43,990 nt of DNA from an uncultured Butyrivibrio sp. (lineage in GTDB: Bacteria; Bacillota; Clostridia; Lachnospirales; Lachnospiraceae), in the NCBI GenBank assembly GCA_946536145.1, contig CAMNEA010000018.1:1-43990 (forward strand), given 5' to 3'. A program made the position numbers and the translations under genes. Position 1 is the stretch's first letter, and the number at the start of each line of letters is the position of its first letter. Positions 30,952 through 39,813 of the stretch are shown here, one piece after another. The notes below the pieces were generated by a model. That model was not told the origin of the DNA. It did not search any database and saw only the letters and a list, made by a program, of their open reading frames with translations.

Positions 30952-32316
30952 ATGAAAAGAAATATATTATTAGCTACATTATTCATATCGGCTGCTCTTG
31001 TGGCAGGCGGATGCGGCGCTCAGGTGCCGGAAGCAGAAACAATAGAACAGACCGCTATAAACGCTACAGTCGTTACAGATGACAATTATTTGAGTAATAG
31101 TGTTTCAGCCGGCACGTCTACACTGCTTGACACATCCAACATGTTCACAGACAGAGATCTCGAACAGGAGGCTGATCTTACCGATGCACAGTACATTACA
31201 CTTGAAAGCGGAAAAGATGTCACCATTTCAAGTGAGGGTGTATATGTGATAACAGGATCAGTTAAGGATACGACGATCATTGTAGATGCCAACGAAGCAA
31301 AAGTTCAGCTGGTACTTGATAAAGTAACAATCACAAATACCGATTTCCCGGCAATTTATGTCAGGAGCGCCGACAAGGTATTCGTCACGACGACAGATTC
31401 AGAGAACAGTCTTTCGGTGACAGGTACATTTACTGCTGATGGAGATACCAATACAGATGCTGTTGTTTTCTCAAAAGATGATCTCGTCTTTAACGGAAAA
31501 GGAAGCCTTGTCATAAATTCAACAGCGAACGGAATATCGGGAAAGGATGATATCCGATTTACAGGTGGAACCTACAACATAACATCCACAGAGGATGCGA
31601 TAGAAGCAAATGACTCCATAAGGATCAGCGATGGCGCTTTTACCATAAAATCCGGAAAAGATGCACTTCACAGTGAAAATTCGGATGATACATCTGTGGG
31701 ATTTGTATATGTATCCGGTGGCACCTTCGACATTGAAGCAGACGGAGATGGCATTCAGGCCACGACAGCTCTGGTAATAGATGACGGAACATTTGACCTT
31801 AATACGGCTGAGGGACTTGAAGGAACTTATGTGCAGATAAATGATGGCGATATAAGTATTTCAGCCGGTGATGACGGAATAAATGCGGCAGCCAAGGGAA
31901 GCGGCTATGATACCGTCATAGAGATAAACGGAGGAAAGCTCACTATAAATATGGGAAGCGGCGACACAGACGCCATTGATGCAAACGGAAATCTCTATAT
32001 TAACGGAGGAACAATAGATATAACAGCGCAGTACGCCTTTGATTTTGATGGAACAGCGCAGCTTAATGGAGGAAAAGTCACGGTAAATGGTGAGGAGGTA
32101 ACCGAGATCACCAACTCCATGATGATGGGCGCAGGCCACGGAGGTTTTGGCGGCGGTGGCAGACAGGGCGGCAAAATGCAGGGCTTTGAAGGCATGGATG
32201 GCGACAGGCAAGGGTTTAAAGGACATGGCGGCAAAATGCAGGGCAACGGTGGAACAAACGGTGAAATGCCGGAACTTGAGCAGAGCAGTGTTGACACAAG
32301 TATGGAAGGCAGGTAA
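30952..32316 (+). CDS. Cthe_2159-type beta-helix carbohydrate-binding lipoprotein
   Basis: A 454-residue secreted lipoprotein with a signal peptide and lipobox AGGC (C21). Residues ~75-385 are a repeated Asp/Gly/Thr-rich beta-helix (KDDIRFTGGTYNIT, NDSIRISDGAFTI, GDGIQATTALVIDDGTFDLN) matching the Cthe_2159 family, in which calcium-dependent binding of acidic polysaccharide has been described. The C-terminus (~393-445) is a Gly/Met/Gln/Lys-rich tail with repeated GGKMQG. First gene of an operon with VTC and DUF4956 genes. The polysaccharide ligand is unknown. Confidence 0.88.
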   Translation: MKRNILLATLFISAALVAGGCGAQVPEAETIEQTAINATVVTDDNYLSNSVSAGTSTLLDTSNMFTDRDLEQEADLTDAQYITLESGKDVTISSEGVYVITGSVKDTTIIVDANEAKVQLVLDKVTITNTDFPAIYVRSADKVFVTTTDSENSLSVTGTFTADGDTNTDAVVFSKDDLVFNGKGSLVINSTANGISGKDDIRFTGGTYNITSTEDAIEANDSIRISDGAFTIKSGKDALHSENSDDTSVGFVYVSGGTFDIEADGDGIQATTALVIDDGTFDLNTAEGLEGTYVQINDGDISISAGDDGINAAAKGSGYDTVIEINGGKLTINMGSGDTDAIDANGNLYINGGTIDITAQYAFDFDGTAQLNGGKVTVNGEEVTEITNSMMMGAGHGGFGGGGRQGGKMQGFEGMDGDRQGFKGHGGKMQGNGGTNGEMPELEQSSVDTSMEGR

Positions 32317-32319
32317 CTC

Positions 32320-33078
32320 ATGGCAGGTTTTAAAGATGTTTTTGAGAGAGTAGAGACCAAATTTCTCCTGGATGAGATGCAGTACAGAGGTCTTAGAAAG
32401 AAACTTAAGAATATTGCGGAAGTGGACAGCTATGGGGAGACTTCAATTCTGAATATATATTTTGACACCCCGGATTTTAAGCTGATAGAGCGCTCGCTGG
32501 AAAAGCCTGTCTACAAGGAGAAACTCAGGCTTCGCACCTACGGAATACCGCAAGATGACACCAATGCTTTTGTTGAGATAAAGAAAAAGTATAAGGGCGT
32601 AGTTTATAAAAGAAGGATATCTATGCCATACAGCGAAGCTCTCGATTATCTTACTGGCAAAAAAGAGCCGGCAAAGGACGGACAGATCAAAAAAGAGATT
32701 GATTATCTGCTGCAGTACTACAAGGGAATAAGACCGGCAATGGCAATATCCTATGACCGGATAGCGATGGCGGGGATTTATGATCCGGAGCTTCGCATTA
32801 CATTCGACACAAACATCAGATGGAGAACCGACCATCTGTCCCTCAAGAACGGGAATAAGGGAAAAGACATCCTTCTTCCGGGGCAGCATCTGATGGAGCT
32901 GAAGATAGCAGGCGCCATGTCAGTTGAGATGGCAGGAATTCTTGATGAACTGAATATAAGACAGTGCAGCTTCTCCAAGTATGGAAGAGGATATGTTGAT
33001 TATATGTATGGAAATGTGAACACAGATAATCGGAAGCCGGCAAAGATCGCCAGCTTCCCAAGCGCAAAAGCTGTTTAA
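32320..33078 (+). CDS. VTC-domain protein (putative polyphosphate polymerase)
   Basis: A 252-residue stand-alone VTC domain, the tunnel fold of yeast Vtc4. Conserved basic and acidic positions are visible: FERVETKFLLD, LRLRTYG, FVEIKKKYKGVVYKRRIS, MELKIAG and FSKYGRGYVDYM. Yeast Vtc4 makes polyphosphate from ATP; activity of the bacterial stand-alone forms is largely untested. It starts 3 bp after the lipoprotein gene and is followed 19 bp later by DUF4956, a widespread three-way neighbourhood. Confidence 0.9.
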   Translation: MAGFKDVFERVETKFLLDEMQYRGLRKKLKNIAEVDSYGETSILNIYFDTPDFKLIERSLEKPVYKEKLRLRTYGIPQDDTNAFVEIKKKYKGVVYKRRISMPYSEALDYLTGKKEPAKDGQIKKEIDYLLQYYKGIRPAMAISYDRIAMAGIYDPELRITFDTNIRWRTDHLSLKNGNKGKDILLPGQHLMELKIAGAMSVEMAGILDELNIRQCSFSKYGRGYVDYMYGNVNTDNRKPAKIASFPSAKAV

Positions 33079-33097
33079 TGAAAAGGAGAATGAAACA

Positions 33098-33778
33098 ATG
33101 GAATCTTTATTTGCAAGTATAATGACAAACGGAACAATAACAGGAGCATCTTTTATAATCGCAACACTTTGTTCGCTCGCTTTAGGGTGCTTTATCGCAT
33201 TTATGTACGCAGTCAAAAACGACTATTCGAAGAGCTATATAATCACGCTGGCGCTTCTTCCCGCCATAGTTCAGATAGTCATCATGCTGGTCAACGGAAA
33301 CCTTGGAACAGGAATTGCTGTAGCGGGAGCCTTCTCTCTTGTAAGATTCCGTTCGGCTCCGGGATCGGGGAAAGAAATAACAAGTATCTTTCTTGCCATG
33401 GCAGTAGGACTTGCAACGGGTATGGGATATATAGGAGTTGCGATTATCTTTACACTTATCATCACGATTGCAAATCTTCTTCTCTCAAGTCTTTCCATCA
33501 AAAACTATGGGGCTGAAGAAAAGATTCTGAAGGTGACAGTCCCTGAAAGTCTCGATTTTGAAGGAATATTTGATGATATTTTCTGCCGGTACACAACCAA
33601 AGTTGATCTTGAAGAGGTAAAGACCAGTGGAATGGGAAGTCTTTACAAACTTACCTACAAGATTTCAATGAGACAGAATGTATCTACAAAAGCCCTGATG
33701 GATGAGATGAGGGTGAGAAACGGAAACCTTGAGATTTCCTGCTCAAGACCTATGCTTGTAAGAGCTGAAGAGCTGTAA
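33098..33778 (+). CDS. DUF4956 membrane protein
   Basis: A 226-residue protein with four membrane helices (~15-38, ~47-67, ~75-90, ~100-130) and a cytosolic C-terminal domain (~135-226). The conserved loop AGAFSLVRFRSAPGSGKEIT follows a helix and could bind phosphate. DUF4956 genes are regularly beside VTC-domain genes, so it may be the membrane partner that moves or senses the VTC product. Function unknown. AAAGGAGA precedes the start. Confidence 0.9.
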   Translation: MESLFASIMTNGTITGASFIIATLCSLALGCFIAFMYAVKNDYSKSYIITLALLPAIVQIVIMLVNGNLGTGIAVAGAFSLVRFRSAPGSGKEITSIFLAMAVGLATGMGYIGVAIIFTLIITIANLLLSSLSIKNYGAEEKILKVTVPESLDFEGIFDDIFCRYTTKVDLEEVKTSGMGSLYKLTYKISMRQNVSTKALMDEMRVRNGNLEISCSRPMLVRAEEL

Positions 33779-33816
33779 TTCGGTTCTGATTTAAAAATAC
33801 ATTTAACTTCATGTCA

Positions 33817-33878
33817 ATCAGCCTCCCGCCTGAATATTCTGCTATAATAGAATTGATTTATAAGAGCGGGAGGCTGAT
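33817..33878 (+). promoter_or_regulatory. 13-bp inverted repeat flanking the corA promoter
   Basis: ATCAGCCTCCCGC (33817-33829) and GCGGGAGGCTGAT (33866-33878) pair perfectly. The right arm contains the corA ribosome site GGGAGG. Between the arms lies an extended -10 promoter TGCTATAAT (33840-33848). RNA started there lacks the left arm; RNA reading through from upstream includes it and could hide the ribosome site. Confidence 0.65.
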
Positions 33879-33881
33879 GCT

Positions 33882-34799
33882 ATGTACTTTCTTATCCGAA
33901 ACTCACTTGATGAATGCAGTGCCGAGCAGTGTCACGATGCTGCTGCGCCTTTTGTGGCGGTTCTTACGCCTTTGCAGTGGGCCACAGAGAGCGAGAACTT
34001 TGATATGGGCATAGACTTTGACATAAGCAATGATGAGATATTTACGACAAAGGCTGAAGTGAACTATGACTGCCTCACAGGAACCTTCTGCATTCCCATA
34101 CAGTCATCAGGATCGAGACAGACTCAGAAGTTTTCGTACGCGCTTGATGAGACGGGAATCGTATTCATAGACAGCGGAGACAGTGCGTTGACACTTGTTA
34201 GAAGAATACAGAAGATGAAAAAATGGAAGAAACCTTCACTCGAGCGGTTTTTCTATGATTTTTTGGAACTTATAATACACAACGATCTTCACACCATGCA
34301 GCGCTACGAGATTGAGCTTGATAATCTGGAAAAAGAAATCCTCGAAGATGCTGATGGAACTGATATGTCGAGAAACAACGACATTCGCGGAGATATCAGA
34401 GATCTGCGGATCCACTATGAACAGCTTCTGGATCTTGGACAGGAACTGGAGGAAAATGAGAATGGCTTTTTCCAGGAGGAGAACCTTAGGTATTTCAGGA
34501 TGTTCTCCAGCCGTGTTGAGAGGCTATATGATGCAGCGACGCACCTCAGGGACTACACGATCCAGCTTAATGACCTATATCAGTCTCAGCTCGATGTTAA
34601 GCAGAACAGGATCATGACAGTCCTTACTGTGGTAACAACCATATTTATGCCACTTACACTTATAGTCGGCTGGTATGGAATGAACTTCAAATATATGCCG
34701 GAACTGGAGTCAAAGGCAGGCTATCCCGTTGTGATCCTGCTTAGTATCCTTATAGTAGTAGGAAGCCTGACATTCTTTAAGATAAAAAAGATACTGTGA
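33882..34799 (+). CDS. corA: CorA-family divalent cation transporter
   Basis: A 305-residue CorA-type channel: cytosolic alpha/beta domain (~1-120), long helices (~130-245), then two C-terminal membrane helices with the filter motif YGMNF between them (WYGMNFKYMPEL, ~268-278). It would carry Mg2+, Co2+ or Ni2+. The basic cluster KMKKWKKPS and the C-terminal KIKKIL are family-typical. Ribosome site GGGAGG at 33868-33873 lies inside the inverted repeat. Confidence 0.9.
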   Translation: MYFLIRNSLDECSAEQCHDAAAPFVAVLTPLQWATESENFDMGIDFDISNDEIFTTKAEVNYDCLTGTFCIPIQSSGSRQTQKFSYALDETGIVFIDSGDSALTLVRRIQKMKKWKKPSLERFFYDFLELIIHNDLHTMQRYEIELDNLEKEILEDADGTDMSRNNDIRGDIRDLRIHYEQLLDLGQELEENENGFFQEENLRYFRMFSSRVERLYDAATHLRDYTIQLNDLYQSQLDVKQNRIMTVLTVVTTIFMPLTLIVGWYGMNFKYMPELESKAGYPVVILLSILIVVGSLTFFKIKKIL

Positions 34800-34815
34800 C
34801 CTGACAGGGAGAGTA

Positions 34816-35370
34816 TCACCTGGGGAAATATTCCCCGCTAAAGAGGGTAAAGATCATTTTTTCAAGCTGATCACATGTTATTGATGACCTGTTTTTGACA
34901 TAGTGTTTGGCTATGGTAGTAAGACCCGATGCCACAAAATCTGTTGCCAGATCGGGAGGTAGCAGACCGGCAGGGTACCTTTCAGCGCTGACATCACTGC
35001 AGCAGTTGAAGCTCTCATAGAGGGTTTCCTGCATCAGGTAGATGATATTGTTTTTTTCCAGAAGATCAATAAAATCACTCTTCTGGACTATGAAGGAAGA
35101 AAAGCCTGAGCTCAGCTCTTTAAGAGTCGGATGCCCCTGGCATCTGCACTCTTCGTTTGGATTAAAAGAGTATTCCTTGGATAATATAAATGCTACAATG
35201 TTTTCTTTTGAAGAGAACAGCGAATAGAAAGTCTGGCGGGAGACGCCGGACTTTTTGCATATCTCACTGGCGGTTATCCTGGAGTATTCTTTCTGTGTCA
35301 AAAGTTCATAGAAGCCCTCCGCAATATGTTTCTGCGAACAAAGGGCGGTTTTATTGCATCCCTGGTACAT
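34816..35370 (-). CDS. TetR-family transcriptional regulator
   Basis: A 184-residue regulator with an N-terminal HTH (ASEICKKSGVSRQTFYSLF, ~35-53) and a poorly conserved C-terminal ligand domain that includes a Cys-rich patch EECRCQGH. I place the start at ATG 35370 with GAGGT before it, not at an upstream in-frame ATG 35430, since the latter would put the operator palindrome inside the gene. It is divergent from lon; the operator at 35389-35410 probably controls its own gene and perhaps lon. Confidence 0.85.
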   Translation of the reverse strand: MYQGCNKTALCSQKHIAEGFYELLTQKEYSRITASEICKKSGVSRQTFYSLFSSKENIVAFILSKEYSFNPNEECRCQGHPTLKELSSGFSSFIVQKSDFIDLLEKNNIIYLMQETLYESFNCCSDVSAERYPAGLLPPDLATDFVASGLTTIAKHYVKNRSSITCDQLEKMIFTLFSGEYFPR

Positions 35371-35388
35371 TTTTACCTCAAAAATATA

Positions 35389-35410
35389 AACATTGACACT
35401 TGTCAATGTT
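35389..35410. promoter_or_regulatory. TetR operator palindrome
   Basis: Perfect AACATTGACA-CT-TGTCAATGTT, 19 bp upstream of the tetR start. It also contains TTGACA, the -35 of a plus-strand promoter toward lon. Confidence 0.75.
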
Positions 35411-35421
35411 AGTGATAATAT
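35393..35421 (+). promoter_or_regulatory. Candidate lon promoter overlapping the TetR operator
   Basis: TTGACA (35393-35398), 17-bp spacer, TAATAT (35416-35421). Strong -35 and fair -10. The CIRCE element would then lie ~75 bp into the transcript. Confidence 0.55.
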
Positions 35422-35498
35422 CATGTACATATCTTAGACAAGTGTAAAGGTTTTGTAAAGCGTTCTATATGAATCTGCTTTATTTTTTTACAGAGGCA

Positions 35499-35525
35499 TT
35501 AGCACTCGATGCGCCTGAGTGCTGA
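35499..35525 (+). promoter_or_regulatory. CIRCE element upstream of lon
   Basis: TTAGCACTC-N9-GAGTGCTGA: 17 of 18 consensus bases and the exact 9-bp spacer of the HrcA-binding CIRCE element, ending 22 bp before the lon start. Confidence 0.88.
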
Positions 35526-35546
35526 CAAAGCATAAGGAGGACCGAT

Positions 35547-37817
35547 ATGATAGTAGTTCCGGTATACAATAAACAGCTTATTTCTGAGGGGAACCTCTAT
35601 TTCCAGACAGATGAATTTAAGAACCTGGGTGGTAGAGCCGTGCAGGGGGAAAAGGTAGTTCTTCTGCAGAACAGGACATTCCAGAAAAGGAATGAAATGA
35701 CGGAAGATAATTTTTATCCCATAGGAGTTTCGGGTGTTCTTAGCAACATCAGCTCTGATGGCTACATTGTAGTAAGGGTCAATAACCGCGTGAATATCGA
35801 TGAGGTTTCGATAGATCAAAGGCACAACATAGAACTTAGTATTTCGAGAAGACCTGACAGTGAGGCAGTAGATTCTGAGAAAGAGAGGGAAGTCCTTGAA
35901 AAGCTCAAGGAAGAGGTTAAGGATCTGTCGTCCAGATTTCAGTACGCCGGCTTTTTCAATATGATGATCGACAATATGAACACAGTTGGAGAGCTGACAG
36001 CAGCGGTGTCTTACTGGATGAAGAACAGCAATGATGATAAGTACAGGATTCTTGCAGAAGATAGTGCTGCTGTGCGCCTTGAACTTATGGAGAAGGCGGT
36101 CGTAGAGTTTGTTGAAGTGGCAAAGGTGACGACAGATGCCGCCAGCGCTCAGGAGCAGGAATACAAGGATATGTACCGCGAGTCCGCCATCAAGAAACAG
36201 ATGGAATATCTTCAGAAAGAGCTCGATGAGATGCACCCTGAGAATCAGACCGACATCCAGAAGTTTGAAAAGAAGATAAATGAATCCGGGATGAATGAGG
36301 ATGCGGAGAAAGAAGCAAGAAAAGTCCTGGACAGACTGAAGCAGGAGGGAAAGAACAGCCCGGAGACGGGAATGCTCTATGATTATCTTGACTTTGTGAC
36401 GGGGCTTTCCTGGAAAAAACAGGAGGCTGAGCATATAGACCTGTCAGAGGCTGAGGCAATACTTAATGAAGACCACTACGGCCTTGATAAGGTCAAAAAG
36501 CGCATTATCCAGCAGATTGCCGTGATGAACCTCAAAAAGGAGCAGTCGGGTTCAATACTTCTTTTTGTGGGAGCACCGGGCACAGGTAAGACAAGTATAG
36601 GCAAGAGCATAGCAAGGAGCCTTGGAAGGGAATACGTCCGTGTGAGCCTCGGTGGAATCAGAGATGAAGCTGATATAAGAGGACACCGCCGCACATATAT
36701 AGGTGCAATGCCCGGAAGGATCATGGATGCGATAAGTAAGAGTGGAGTGACTAATCCTGTAATGGTCCTTGATGAGATAGACAAGCTCTCCCAGTCATAT
36801 AACGGAGATCCTGCAAGTGCGCTGCTTGAAGTGCTGGACCCTGAACAGAACAATACATTTACCGATCACTACATGAATGTTCCCTATGACCTGTCAGATG
36901 TAATGTTTATCTGCACAGCCAACAGTGTAGATACAATACCTGAGCCGCTTCTTAACAGGATGGAAGTGATCAGCTTCACCGGATATACTCCGGATGAGAA
37001 ATTAAAGATTGCCAGAAAGCATCTTTTGCCAAAATCCATGTCTTCTATGGGGATTAACGAAGATGATCTTAGCGTATCGGATGAAATATTGGAGACCATA
37101 ATTGAGGAGTACACAAGAGAGGCCGGTGTGAGGGGACTGAGAAAGAGAATTGACTCCCTCTGCAGGGGTGCTGCTGTCATGATCTCAAAGGGAGGAAAAG
37201 AAAAGCTGTCTATAACAAAAGATCAGCTAAGAACTGACCTCGATATGAGGCCTGTACACAGGGAGAGCGTTCCCGATGCGCAGAAATCCGGCGTAGTCAC
37301 CGGTATGGCATGGACGCCGGTTGGAGGAGAGATCCTCTATATCGAGACACTTTTCACCAAGGGCAAGGGCGGACTGATAATAACCGGTAAACTGGGAGAT
37401 GTGATGAAGGAGTCCGCGCAGATAGCCGTGAGCCTTGTGAAATCGCTTTTCCCTGAGAAAGCCCAGATGTTCACGGAAAATGACCTCCATATTCACGTTC
37501 CGGACGGTGCTGTGCCAAAGGACGGACCATCGGCGGGCATAACCATGACAACGGCGATCGCATCACTCGTCACAGGGAAGGAGGTTGACCCTAAGATCGC
37601 GATGACAGGGGAAGTGTCACTAAGAGGTCTGGTGATGCCTATAGGCGGTCTTCCCGAAAAGCTCATGGCGGCACTTAGAAGCGGGGTAAAGAGAGCATTT
37701 ATTCCTGCGGACAATGAGCAGGACCTCATAGATGTTGCAGATGAGGTAAAAGAAAATCTGGAGATAATCCCGGTTAAAACAGTTGAGGAAGTACTTGAGA
37801 GAGCCGGCATAAAATAA
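35547..37817 (+). CDS. lon: Lon protease
   Basis: A 756-residue ATP-dependent protease. The N-domain (~1-200) is divergent and lacks the usual LPLRG opening. The coiled region (~205-290), AAA+ module (Walker A GAPGTGKT 342-349, Walker B VMVLDE 405-410) and protease domain follow, with catalytic S662 (KDGPSAG) and K705 (GGLPEKLMAA). Ribosome site AAGGAGG. A CIRCE element and a promoter overlapping a TetR operator lie upstream, suggesting heat and ligand-dependent control. It degrades damaged and regulatory proteins. Confidence 0.95.
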   Translation: MIVVPVYNKQLISEGNLYFQTDEFKNLGGRAVQGEKVVLLQNRTFQKRNEMTEDNFYPIGVSGVLSNISSDGYIVVRVNNRVNIDEVSIDQRHNIELSISRRPDSEAVDSEKEREVLEKLKEEVKDLSSRFQYAGFFNMMIDNMNTVGELTAAVSYWMKNSNDDKYRILAEDSAAVRLELMEKAVVEFVEVAKVTTDAASAQEQEYKDMYRESAIKKQMEYLQKELDEMHPENQTDIQKFEKKINESGMNEDAEKEARKVLDRLKQEGKNSPETGMLYDYLDFVTGLSWKKQEAEHIDLSEAEAILNEDHYGLDKVKKRIIQQIAVMNLKKEQSGSILLFVGAPGTGKTSIGKSIARSLGREYVRVSLGGIRDEADIRGHRRTYIGAMPGRIMDAISKSGVTNPVMVLDEIDKLSQSYNGDPASALLEVLDPEQNNTFTDHYMNVPYDLSDVMFICTANSVDTIPEPLLNRMEVISFTGYTPDEKLKIARKHLLPKSMSSMGINEDDLSVSDEILETIIEEYTREAGVRGLRKRIDSLCRGAAVMISKGGKEKLSITKDQLRTDLDMRPVHRESVPDAQKSGVVTGMAWTPVGGEILYIETLFTKGKGGLIITGKLGDVMKESAQIAVSLVKSLFPEKAQMFTENDLHIHVPDGAVPKDGPSAGITMTTAIASLVTGKEVDPKIAMTGEVSLRGLVMPIGGLPEKLMAALRSGVKRAFIPADNEQDLIDVADEVKENLEIIPVKTVEEVLERAGIK

Positions 37818-37842
37818 TAATCAATATGGCCGAAGCCTGTTA

Positions 37843-38643
37843 TCAGCGAACATAATAATGGCGGCCAAGCCATCTGGACAGGCCATCGAGCCCGGGGTAT
37901 ACGATGCGCTCAGATACATTTTGATGGTCAAGCATATCCCTTATCTGCCAGCGGATTTCTTTTTTTATCACGTAGCGGACGGTCTTTTCTGTATGCGCAT
38001 CAAGGAAACCCTCAATGTCATGCATATAGTTGGGGATTACAGAGAAGAACGAATATTGGTTGACGATGCGCACGTCAACCGAGGGAGGCTCGATCATGAG
38101 CATGGAGGAAGCCCCCATATCATGGTCATACATATCAAGGCTGTCGCAGGCTTCAGAAAGCATATCTACAGAGAATACAGTGGTGTTGTATTTTCTTGAG
38201 ATCTCTTTATATTTGTCAGGCAAAAGATCGTGCAGCTCATGAATGTCGGTGCGCCATACGACACTGTCTCTTTTCTCCATGTCTTCCATATCACTTTCTG
38301 TGACGGAAAAGTGCAGAGCGATCAGCGGAGAGAAGGACCAGTCAAGAAGTCTTGTGGGAAGTCCGTGATGCTGTCCGAAGATCATCTGCCTCCACACGGA
38401 ATTCTCGATAGAGGGTTCCTCCAGAACCGCATATTTGGTGAAATTTCTCAGCATGCAGGGTTCAAGATCCTTCTTTTTGTCCTTGCAGTTACGTGAGAGA
38501 CTGGTTGTAAGCTTAAAAGAAGCGTCCGGCTGACCGCGGTAAACAAAGAGATTTCTGTTTCTCTTAAGATCAGACCTGAATTCCTGCTCGTTCAGAAGTT
38601 CATAAAGGTGGTTCATATCCTCAATATTTACATTTTTTATCAT
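37843..38643 (-). CDS. FRG-domain protein
   Basis: A 266-residue protein with an FRG domain: LFVYRGQPDASFKLTTSL (the F/Y-R-G core) near the N-terminus and FGQHHGLPTRLLDWSFSPLI in the middle. FRG domains are of unknown biochemical function and are seen in toxin-like and phage-defence contexts. I chose the ATG at 38643 with GGGAGC before it; a longer start at 38679 is possible. It stands alone between lon and the EamA gene with no partner of recognisable toxin, antitoxin or defence type. Confidence 0.85.
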   Translation of the reverse strand: MIKNVNIEDMNHLYELLNEQEFRSDLKRNRNLFVYRGQPDASFKLTTSLSRNCKDKKKDLEPCMLRNFTKYAVLEEPSIENSVWRQMIFGQHHGLPTRLLDWSFSPLIALHFSVTESDMEDMEKRDSVVWRTDIHELHDLLPDKYKEISRKYNTTVFSVDMLSEACDSLDMYDHDMGASSMLMIEPPSVDVRIVNQYSFFSVIPNYMHDIEGFLDAHTEKTVRYVIKKEIRWQIRDMLDHQNVSERIVYPGLDGLSRWLGRHYYVR

Positions 38644-38771
38644 AAGAAGCTCCCTTTTTGTATGCATCACCCTGCCCAAATGTGTCTGCAGTTATAAAAC
38701 CTCTGATAATATTTTAGCAGAAAGCGGCAGATTTTATATGATTTTTATGTGGGATTATGGATGAAATCCTG

Positions 38772-38843
38772 TTACAATGTTACAGTTTGGATCTAAGACG
38801 TGCGCTTTGACGAACATGTCGCAAGAATATCAAAACATTGTAA
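38772..38843 (+). promoter_or_regulatory. Widely spaced inverted repeat upstream of EamA gene
   Basis: TTACAATGTT (38772-38781) and AACATTGTAA (38834-38843) are perfect 10-bp inverted copies, 52 bp apart, ending 20 bp before the start. They may be paired regulator sites or a leader hairpin. Confidence 0.4.
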
Positions 38844-38863
38844 TAGAATGAGGTGATGAGAAA

Positions 38864-39808
38864 ATGAAAAATATCTGGACATACCTTCCGGTCACATTTA
38901 TCACAGCACTGTTTTGCTGTGTACTATGGGGAAGTGCGTCTCCGGCAATTAAAATTGCATATGATATCTTTGGAATTCCGGCCGATGATACCGCATCGCG
39001 CCTTATGCTTGCCGGGGCCAGATTTGTACTTGCAGGAGGCATGACGATTGTCTTCGGATCAGTTATTTCAAGGAAAGCGCTCGTGCCACAGCGCGGTTCA
39101 TTGATATACATTGTTATTTTATCTCTGCTGCAGACGATAGGGCAGTACTTTTTCTTTTTTATGGCACTTGCAAATATCAGCGGTGTGAGAGGGTCTATTA
39201 TTAACGCCTCGGGTAATTTTCTGGCGATCATCATTGCTGTATATATTTTTAAACTGGAAACTCTTACGCTGCGCAAGTTCGTCGGATGTCTTGTGGGATT
39301 TTCCGGGATAATAATAATCCTGGGAGGCATAAGCGCGCTGACAGGCGGCAGTATAACCCCCCAGGGTGAAGGCGCAATGCTTATCGCTGCACTGTTCTAT
39401 GCCTTCTCTTCGTGTTGTATTAAGATTTATTCGAAATATGAAAACCCGGTAGTACTAAGCGGATACCAGTTCATGCTTGGAGGAATCGTTCTTTATGCGG
39501 TCGGATTTATGATGGGTGGACAGCTGCAGTTTAATAGCATGTCGTGTTACGTGAATCTTATCTACATGGGATTTATCTCAGCAGGTGCATACACTCTGTG
39601 GGGAGTCCTTCTAAAGCACAATCCGGTAAGCCGGGTTTCAATATTTGGTTTTATGAATCCGGTGATGGGCGTTATTCTTTCAGCCCTGTTTCTGGGAGAA
39701 AACAATGAGGCTTTCTCTGCAACAGGTATTCTGGCGCTTCTGCTCGTCGCACTGGGAATAATAATTGTAAACGTAAGCAAACCTACTCCAAAACCGCCTA
39801 TTGCTTAA
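38864..39808 (+). CDS. EamA/DMT-family transporter
   Basis: A 314-residue membrane protein with ten hydrophobic helices in two EamA repeats (~12-150 and ~165-305). The first opens ITALFCCVLWGSASPAIKIA, the second MLIAALFYAFSSCCIKIYSK. Family members export amino acids or related metabolites; the substrate is unknown. GAGGTGATG precedes the ATG. It runs into the MCP remnant on the other strand. Confidence 0.92.
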   Translation: MKNIWTYLPVTFITALFCCVLWGSASPAIKIAYDIFGIPADDTASRLMLAGARFVLAGGMTIVFGSVISRKALVPQRGSLIYIVILSLLQTIGQYFFFFMALANISGVRGSIINASGNFLAIIIAVYIFKLETLTLRKFVGCLVGFSGIIIILGGISALTGGSITPQGEGAMLIAALFYAFSSCCIKIYSKYENPVVLSGYQFMLGGIVLYAVGFMMGGQLQFNSMSCYVNLIYMGFISAGAYTLWGVLLKHNPVSRVSIFGFMNPVMGVILSALFLGENNEAFSATGILALLLVALGIIIVNVSKPTPKPPIA

Positions 39809-39813
39809 AATGA

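Noticed and set aside
35499..36434. 311-codon minus-strand frame opposite lon
   Set aside because: Shadow of the lon coding sequence; no protein-like features beyond leucine-rich antisense bias.
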